From assembly GCA_903813345.2 (NCBI GenBank), contig CAIIXF020000005.1, forward strand, positions 29,701,375 to 29,765,374: DNA of 64,000 bases. Direction: 5' to 3'. The position numbers were made by a program, and so were the translations under genes. Origin of the DNA: Owenia fusiformis. Lineage: Eukaryota; Annelida; Polychaeta; Sabellida; Oweniidae. The notes below the pieces were generated by a model. The model was not told the origin of the DNA and did not search any database. It saw only the letters and a list, made by a program, of their open reading frames with translations. Shown here piece after piece: positions 61,504 to 64,000 of this stretch (positions are counted from its first letter, which is position 1; every line of letters starts with the position of its first letter).

Positions 61504-64000
61504 TTTGGTTGGATAATATTTTCAACAATTGTATGTTGTGTAGAACAAAGAACTAAATATAATTGCAGTAAAACATGAATTTTTGTAACATTTATAACAT
61601 TATATTCTTCAATGAAAAAAAAGAAGTCAAATTGTAGATTTTTTAGACTAACCACATTGTTTCTTTTGGAAAACATTTGCAAACCTTCAGTTTTTCTTGT
61701 GAGTTTAACAAGTTCTTGTCTGACTTCCTGCCCAATATCTACACCCCATTACTCTTGAGCTTTGATACCTCTTCGATTGGAATAATTTGTAATTATAAAG
61801 CAGTGACCAACGTGAATCAAGAATTGACCCGAAGTACGATTACAATATTACTTTTCTCATTTGACTCTGAATTGTGCAATAGTTGCCTATTGAACATTTT
61901 ATGACAAAAGTAACATCCTGTTACACAAATATATGTCACATTTCGCAATGAATATGGCATATTCACTTGTGGTGTACGTATGACAGATACACCCGCGGTA
62001 TATGACATACACACTAACCATTGAGCACGTGACACGGAAGTACGCAATAACGAGTAAAAGTTCATAAAATATTGTAATAATTAACGAATCATCAGGACAG
62101 TGCATTGTTATCATTGTTATACCATTCAAAAACACACTGCAAGCAGGGAAACATTGCACATAAATATACAAACTTACGTAACGTTCGTAGAGCTTATGAG
62201 TGACTTTTTAACCAAATCTACAGTCGACAAATATCGAACTCAAAAGCTATAAAATCACAAGTATTAATGAATTGTTGTATTGGCAATCACCATTTACATA
62301 TTTCTGATACTTTCAGAAGTATCACTCAGCAATCACACACGTAACAAACTTGCTCAATTAATCCAGGATTCATTAGTAATCAAAGCGCTAACAATATTGC
62401 CGTAATGCAGCGTAATTTTACATTTAGAGTCGATTCTCACGACCAATCAAATCGAGGCGTTCTGTATCACGTTTTAACCTGTGGTTTATGCCTTACTCAC
62501 CTGCAGTATATGGTATATGGCATATTCCGCAGGTGAAGTTTTCACTGTAATTGATGTAACGCATATACACTGCAGAATATTCCATATTCACCTGCGGAAT
62601 ATTGCCATACAGTATACCCCCAGGTGAGTATGGCACATTCACTCGTATCATAAATATCGCGCAACATGAATATCTGCCATATTCCGCGTAACACAGACCA
62701 CGTGAATAAGATGCCCATATAAGATTTAAACCCCTTTGAGTTATATTGTAGTTTTACCCAATGTTATAAAATGTGATGAACGAAACTTTTTTAATTTCAA
62801 AGTGGTTCTAGAAGGACTTTTTGTTTAAAAAACCATGAACTTATTTAAAACTAAATTTTAGAGATTACATGTAACTTTTGACAATCGATAATTCACACTA
62901 AGATGACATAGAAGTCACTTTATTCACTGTAGCCTATAATATTTGCTGTTCACGTGTGCCTTATGCAATATATATTAAACGGCCGAAATGTTTGCCTCGC
63001 CTACGATATTTGCCTCATTTACAGAAAAGAATATTTATTGAGTACATTCACACCCCTGAGGGTCACCCCTTGTAAAGCTTTTTGCCCCGTTGACAAAAAC
63101 AATTTGCGACGTTGATAGAAAAGATTTGCCTCGCTACACCCCCATTAATTTGAGAAATCCAAGGTAAGGCAGCCTTGAGCATTTCAGATTCGCGTCGCCG
63201 AGTGCACACGCGTCTAGACCGTCTAGTGCCCGTGAGAATGGATATGATGAAAATAAAAATTAGTCATTCCTAATATTATTCATTGCATTCAACATTGTTC
63301 AGTGTACTGTTGGTGTTTTGAATAAATATTCTCTATCACATGACATGTATGAAATATTAGTTTCAAGGGGTTTAATTATTTTTTATCTTAGGCAGTTGAT
63401 AAGGTCTTTGATGGATCAAACATATACAGTAACTGTGTGAATACATAGGATATTTGATATAGATATTCATTACAGAGTTCAACTATTGGGAACACGTTTT
63501 GTATGTAAATGAGATTAGAACGTGTAAATAGTAATCCAGAGCTCTTACTGTAGCGCTAAGCGTTAACCTGATAACAATAACATCGATCAGCTGATATTTT
63601 ACATATAGCCAGTTGTTCACACTGTTCTACCACAGTGTATTCCATGGATTACAAGAGGATGTAGTTGATTTAGCCAGGGGCCCGAAAGGAAAGTATGGAA
63701 ACATGCAATAGAACGGTATGTATTATATGTAATACTATCATCTATAATTCTAAGATAAAATATAACTAGGAATGTTGAACGATGCTGTGTAAGTAGATCT
63801 GTGAATGATGTTTATGGCAGTGACCGATGCATATGAGCACATGGCTTAGATTAAGTCTCAGTATGTGAAGATGTTTCGAAACAGGGATTTGATGAGAAGA
63901 GAACGTTGATAACCTTCTCTGTATCATATAGGTTAAAACCAGTAGGCTGGGAGACAAGTGATAGTGAACACAATATAAAGGGTCATCTTGACTTCAATAT
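61504..64000. other. Spacer at right edge, no gene supported
   Basis: No third copy of the LamG-type exons and no other gene was found. The only structured part is the dyad cluster at 62490-62710. Confidence 0.5.
62490..62710. repeat. Cluster of CACCTGCGGAATAT dyads
   Basis: The motif CACCTGCGGAATAT and variants occurs in both orientations: CTCACCTGCAGTATATGG (62497), CATATTCCGCAGGTGAA (62521), CACTGCAGAATATTCCAT (62568), TTCACCTGCGGAATATTGCC (62588), CCCAGGTGAGTATGGC (62620) and TGCCATATTCCGCGTAA (62675). A weaker relative (CATATTCACTTGTGG) is at 61958. It may be a degraded array of inverted repeats or a cluster of E-box-type (CACCTG) binding sites. Confidence 0.6.

Overview
The window is animal nuclear DNA. 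It is AT-rich, with spliced genes, gene-poor spacers and many small DNA transposons. The gene content suggests an invertebrate, most likely a lophotrochozoan such as a mollusc or brachiopod. This is inferred from an octopamine (OAMB-type) receptor, a chloride-type alpha-amylase with a long C-terminal extra domain, and a tandem pair of secreted chitin-binding plus laminin-G proteins that resemble the Pif/LamG3 group of shell and cuticle matrix proteins. The species cannot be named from the sequence alone.

Left part (1-35 kb): one host-like spliced gene is seen, a small C2H2 zinc-finger gene on + (7323-12153, 5' end not found, one exon put out of frame by a 65-base tandem repeat). The rest is a transposon graveyard. 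It holds hAT elements with exact 8-base target duplications, one of them nested in another element, and foldback MITEs. There is also a set of elements ending in CAGGGTG between TA dinucleotides, Tigger-like elements, and a family whose hairpin ends enclose a ~130-150-base satellite core. A broken multi-exon KDZ (Kyakuja-Dileera-Zisupton) transposase lies on the - strand (23362 to 19270). An element at 28979-29666 has inverted ends made of 16-base tandem units.

Right part (35-64 kb): four well-supported genes lie on +. They are an intronless octopamine/alpha1-adrenergic-like GPCR (35420-37225), an 8-exon alpha-amylase (41343-45435, 731 aa), and two 9-exon paralogues 48510-54915 (444 aa) and 55453-61503 (449 aa) with identical intron phases. 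For all three spliced genes I reconstructed the exon joins by hand, and every join keeps frame with GT..AG borders. The amylase start is preceded by five TTATC (GATA-factor) sites within 100 bases. Introns of the tandem pair carry independent insertions. In the first paralogue a broken duplicate of exon 4 ends exactly where a dispersed satellite-type repeat begins.

The amylase would be a secreted digestive enzyme, the receptor a neuromodulator GPCR, and the tandem pair extracellular chitin-associated matrix proteins. They look like independent neighbours, not a pathway. I found no CRISPR array, rRNA or tRNA. The supplied open reading frames allow non-ATG starts, so several first residues (notably of the GPCR) had to be corrected.
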